In this document: piece by piece, positions 21,195-23,524 of the stretch
Layout of the letters: every line of letters begins with the position of its first letter
Numbering within the stretch: position 1 is the stretch's first letter
Assembly (NCBI GenBank): GCA_002428055.1
Contig: DIZY01000087.1
Coordinates: 1-23,524, forward strand
From: Helicobacteraceae bacterium UBA6016
GTDB taxonomy: Bacteria > Campylobacterota > Campylobacteria > Campylobacterales > UBA6016
DNA length: 23,524 nucleotides
Direction: 5' to 3'
Program-made: the position numbers and the translations under genes
Notes under the pieces: model-generated
Seen by the model: only the letters and a program-made list of their open reading frames with translations
What the model was told of the DNA's origin: nothing
Databases searched by the model: none

Positions 21195-21808
21195 TTTTTC
21201 TCCAAAAAGTTTTTAAGTATTTTTAGTCCCGTGTCGCCTGATTTTTCAGGGTGCGGCTGGATGCCGCAGATATTTTCTTTTTCTACCATGCTTACGAATT
21301 GCTCGCCATAGTGAGAGAGGCATAGTATCTCATCCGCCGTAGCCTTAGCGTGGTAGGAGTGGACGAAGTAGAGATAAAACTCGTCATCGATGCCATCAAG
21401 CAGTACGGACTCTTTTTGACGAAATAGCTTATTCCACCCCATGTGTGGAATTTTGCGCTCACTTCCCAGTATTTCAGGGTCGAACTTCACTATATCGCCC
21501 TTTAGCAGCCCAAGCCCCGCCGTCTCTTCATGCTCAAAACCTCTTTCAAACAGCAGTTGCATCCCAAGGCAAACCCCAAAAATCTGCTTGCTCTTTGCCG
21601 CCTCTCTCACCGCCTCGTCCATGCCCGTTTCTCTCAGGTGCTTCATAGCGTCGGGAAATGCCCCTACGCCCGGCAAAATTATTTTGTCATACTCTTTTAG
21701 TTTTTCGCACTCACCCACGATGTCAGCCTCGAAACCGACTTTGGCGCAAGAGTTTTTGACGCTTGCGAGGTTGCCCATCTGGTAGTTGACTATGGCGATT
21801 TTACTCAC
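21191..21808 (-). CDS. hisH: Imidazole glycerol phosphate synthase, glutaminase subunit
   Basis: This subunit splits glutamine and passes ammonia to HisF for making imidazole glycerol phosphate. The catalytic triad is visible as Cys80 (GVCLGMQLLFERG), His186 and Glu188 (QPHPEKSG). The family start is a short strand, IAIVNYQMGNLASV. I start it at GTG 21806-21808, giving 205 residues, the normal size; upstream codons open in the frame lie inside the previous gene and do not match the family. The start overlaps the previous gene's stop by eight bases and its end overlaps hisA by four. Confidence 0.95.
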   Translation of the reverse strand: MSKIAIVNYQMGNLASVKNSCAKVGFEADIVGECEKLKEYDKIILPGVGAFPDAMKHLRETGMDEAVREAAKSKQIFGVCLGMQLLFERGFEHEETAGLGLLKGDIVKFDPEILGSERKIPHMGWNKLFRQKESVLLDGIDDEFYLYFVHSYHAKATADEILCLSHYGEQFVSMVEKENICGIQPHPEKSGDTGLKILKNFLEKK

Positions 21809-22712
21809 GCGATTCTCTTCTCGGTTTTCTTGTTGACTTGATGTAAAAAGCCAGCGATACGAGCAGGCCTGCCACACCACCTAGAAGTATGAGGGCGTAT
21901 GTCATCTTGCTAGGGTCCGTAAGCGCAAATTTAAATACAAGCATCAGCGCTTCTATTGCTACGGCTATAATGATGGAGCCGATAAATCTAGTCATTGTCT
22001 GGTGCGTCTCTCCTGCGCTCTCCCGCTTATTGCGCCCAAGCACCTCCTCTTCAAATATCGCTTTTACGAGGTCGAAGATGGCCAAGGAGAGCGTAAATAA
22101 AATCGTCGTCTCAAAGATACCCTGTATCTCCACACTAGATGGGTGCACTCCTTCCGAAAAGAGTCCGATAAGCCCTTTCAAGAAAAGTAGAACCGCCACG
22201 GTAAACAAAGCTAGCGAAAAGATTGCGTAAGTTACTTTGCTAACATTTGCAAATACTGCGCTCCAAATAGTTGGATGGAGTATTCGCACTATGTCGGTTA
22301 GCGGTATGTCGATGACGGCTACGAATTTGAGGTTATTTTTGTCATCATAAATCGGCATTGATGCGCTCACGCACAGCTCTCCCGTCGTCACGCTAGGGTA
22401 CGGATCGGTCAAAATCGGTTTTTTCTCTCTCGCCGCCCTGTAGTAGTAAGCCCTATTTGTTCGATGTATGCCTTTGCCTTTTCGAAACTCCGGTTTATTG
22501 GAGATGTTATCGATTAGCTGTACGCCTTTTGCATCCAGAACATAGAGTATAGAGATATTTTCATTCTCTTTTTTTATCTTTTTAAACGCCGAGAGTATCG
22601 TATCTAGCGTAATATCCGGTATGTGGTTGGGAATATTTCTAGTCAAAAGATATGTCAGGTACGCCCTAGCTTCGACCCGAAGCGAGCCAAACTGTTTTAG
22701 TTCGTTTATCAT
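21801..22712 (-). CDS. Membrane protein with N-terminal PDC/Cache-like sensor region
   Basis: A 303-residue protein with two parts. Residues about 50-140 resemble a PDC/Cache ligand-binding domain: ISILYVLDAKGVQLIDNI, the NRAYYYRAA stretch with Arg/Tyr residues, ILTDPYPSVTTGELCVSASMP and FVAVIDI. Then come four hydrophobic helices (about 161-178, 207-222, 243-261, 270-291) and a basic tail. No helix is seen before the sensor part, which is odd because such domains usually lie outside the membrane between two helices. No kinase or methyl-accepting part is present. It lies between pgeF and hisH, and overlaps hisH by eight bases. Ligand and role are unknown. Confidence 0.8.
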   Translation of the reverse strand: MINELKQFGSLRVEARAYLTYLLTRNIPNHIPDITLDTILSAFKKIKKENENISILYVLDAKGVQLIDNISNKPEFRKGKGIHRTNRAYYYRAAREKKPILTDPYPSVTTGELCVSASMPIYDDKNNLKFVAVIDIPLTDIVRILHPTIWSAVFANVSKVTYAIFSLALFTVAVLLFLKGLIGLFSEGVHPSSVEIQGIFETTILFTLSLAIFDLVKAIFEEEVLGRNKRESAGETHQTMTRFIGSIIIAVAIEALMLVFKFALTDPSKMTYALILLGGVAGLLVSLAFYIKSTRKPRRESRE

Positions 22713-22748
22713 GTTGTTATCGCTTTTCTTTTTTAGGACAAATTTTAT

Positions 22749-23462
22749 CTAAATTGCTTTTAAGCCTATAGCCGTAAGCATTCTGCCGCATTTGCCCTCT
22801 TCGGCTCTGTATGAGAAGTACTTTTCGCTTTCGCACGAGCTACAAGAGGGGCTTATCTCTATGTTTTCATTTTGTATTCCGAGCGCTTTTGCTTGCGAAT
22901 ATAGCACTTTTCCGATGTCGAGATAGCTTTTGCCATCCCTTGTAGTTACGGCTTCCTCATATATCTCAAACTCCGCCGCCATTTCGCCAGGCAGCTCATA
23001 ACAACACCCTCTGATGTGCGCTCCGACATACATTTTTAGCTTTGTGGTATCCGTGCCGTAAAGCTTTTGCATTTTTGCGGCGCATTTATCGATTATATTT
23101 AGCTGCGCCCCTTTGCGTCCAGCATGCAAAGCTGCTACTGCCCCGTTTTGCCCATCATATAGCAATACTCCCGCACAATCGGCGCTCTGTATGGCGAGCG
23201 TCAGCCCCGCTTCTCTGCTAACCATACCGTCAGCCTCGCCGCCAAACCAAAATGCGCCGTTTGGCTCTATCCCGCCGCTTTTTATCTCCATTATCTTATC
23301 GCCGTGAACCTGTTTTAGCAGTACTATTTTTTGCTTCCCCGCAAAGCTATCTCGCCGCTCTTCTAGGCTAGTCGCATCATCGCCGACATAATCCGCAAAA
23401 TTGCCGTGGCTCTTGTCGGTGCAAAAAGCGCTAATCTGGGCAAACTCCTCGAATATTCTCAT
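22749..23462 (-). CDS. pgeF: Peptidoglycan editing factor PgeF (multicopper polyphenol oxidase-like fold)
   Basis: This 237-residue protein of the YfiH/LACC1 family has been linked to removing wrong amino acids from peptidoglycan precursors; purine nucleoside activity is described in relatives. The zinc/active residues are His53 (KQVHGDKIMEI), Cys96 (QSADCAGVLLYD) and His113 (ALHAGRKGA), with VGAHIRGCCYELPG and the C-terminal SYRAEEGKCGRMLTAIGL following. It starts at ATG 23462 with AAGGTGG ahead. It is the first gene of the leftward run seen here; upstream bases 23463-23524 are too few to judge a promoter. It lies 36 bases before the sensor-like gene. Confidence 0.93.
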   Translation of the reverse strand: MRIFEEFAQISAFCTDKSHGNFADYVGDDATSLEERRDSFAGKQKIVLLKQVHGDKIMEIKSGGIEPNGAFWFGGEADGMVSREAGLTLAIQSADCAGVLLYDGQNGAVAALHAGRKGAQLNIIDKCAAKMQKLYGTDTTKLKMYVGAHIRGCCYELPGEMAAEFEIYEEAVTTRDGKSYLDIGKVLYSQAKALGIQNENIEISPSCSSCESEKYFSYRAEEGKCGRMLTAIGLKAI

Positions 23463-23524
23463 TTTTAGCCACCACCTTGTAAAATCGTCGGATTAATATT
23501 AATACAAATTTGCTCTGCCGTCGT

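Noticed and set aside
21809..21880. Longer hisH frame starting at 21880
   Set aside because: The extra residues lie inside the previous gene and do not match the family start; GTG 21808 gives the usual 205 residues.
23465..23524. Leftward open stretch ending in TAA two bases before pgeF, reading ...NPTILQGGG
   Set aside because: Only 19 codons are inside the window and another frame is also open, so it could be the end of a neighbouring gene or chance.

Overview
The window reads as chromosomal DNA of a Campylobacterota (Epsilonproteobacteria) bacterium, most likely a free-living, Sulfurimonas-like lineage. The grounds are the trpS / serS / PflB-like flagellar scaffold order, the prmA-ftsH-psd-like-pssA block (an order I recall from Campylobacter), strong TATAAT -10 boxes without clear -35 boxes, and very tight gene packing. 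The species cannot be named from sequence alone.

Left edge (1-1100) is accessory DNA. It holds two tiny membrane-protein genes (the first cut by the window edge), REP-like palindromes (GGGGTC/GACCCC and GTGTC/GGCAC types), a C-terminal scrap of a tyrosine recombinase, and a DinJ/RelB-YafQ type II toxin-antitoxin pair with its own promoter and a candidate operator. The palindromes bracket the toxin-antitoxin pair.

Region 1100-3800 has an uncharacterised Ser/Thr-rich, cysteine-free protein behind a candidate sigma-54 promoter, two overlapping FlgO-family lipoprotein genes, and an opposing gene of unknown function. Sigma-54 commonly drives flagellar genes in this phylum, so the first three may be one flagellar accessory group. 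This is inference.

Region 3800-9700 is surface and export. A WbaP-type undecaprenyl-phosphate sugar-1-phosphate transferase is split by a +1 frameshift near 4672. Facing it is a complete type I secretion operon (PrtD-type ABC transporter, HlyD adaptor, TolC pore) with no recognisable substrate gene in the window.

Region 9700-14730 runs rightwards from a TATAAT promoter: trpS, a 69-residue unknown, serS, and a large TPR protein with one N-terminal membrane helix, very probably PflB, the periplasmic flagellar motor scaffold. A 167-bp hairpin-rich spacer separates it from the convergent leuA and appears to hold terminators for both directions.

Region 14730-23462 is one leftward run of nine genes with overlaps or gaps of at most 36 bp: pgeF, a PDC-like membrane protein, hisH, hisA, prmA, ftsH, a phosphatidylserine-decarboxylase-like gene, pssA and leuA. 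It mixes amino-acid synthesis, phospholipid synthesis, membrane proteolysis and ribosome methylation. The decarboxylase-like protein appears to lack the Gly-Ser self-cleavage site needed to form its pyruvoyl cofactor.

No rRNA, tRNA, CRISPR array or intact transposase was seen. The most unusual items are the toxin-antitoxin/REP/recombinase scar, the sigma-54-linked unknown with the FlgO pair, the split WbaP, the orphan secretion operon, and the decarboxylase-like protein without its processing site.
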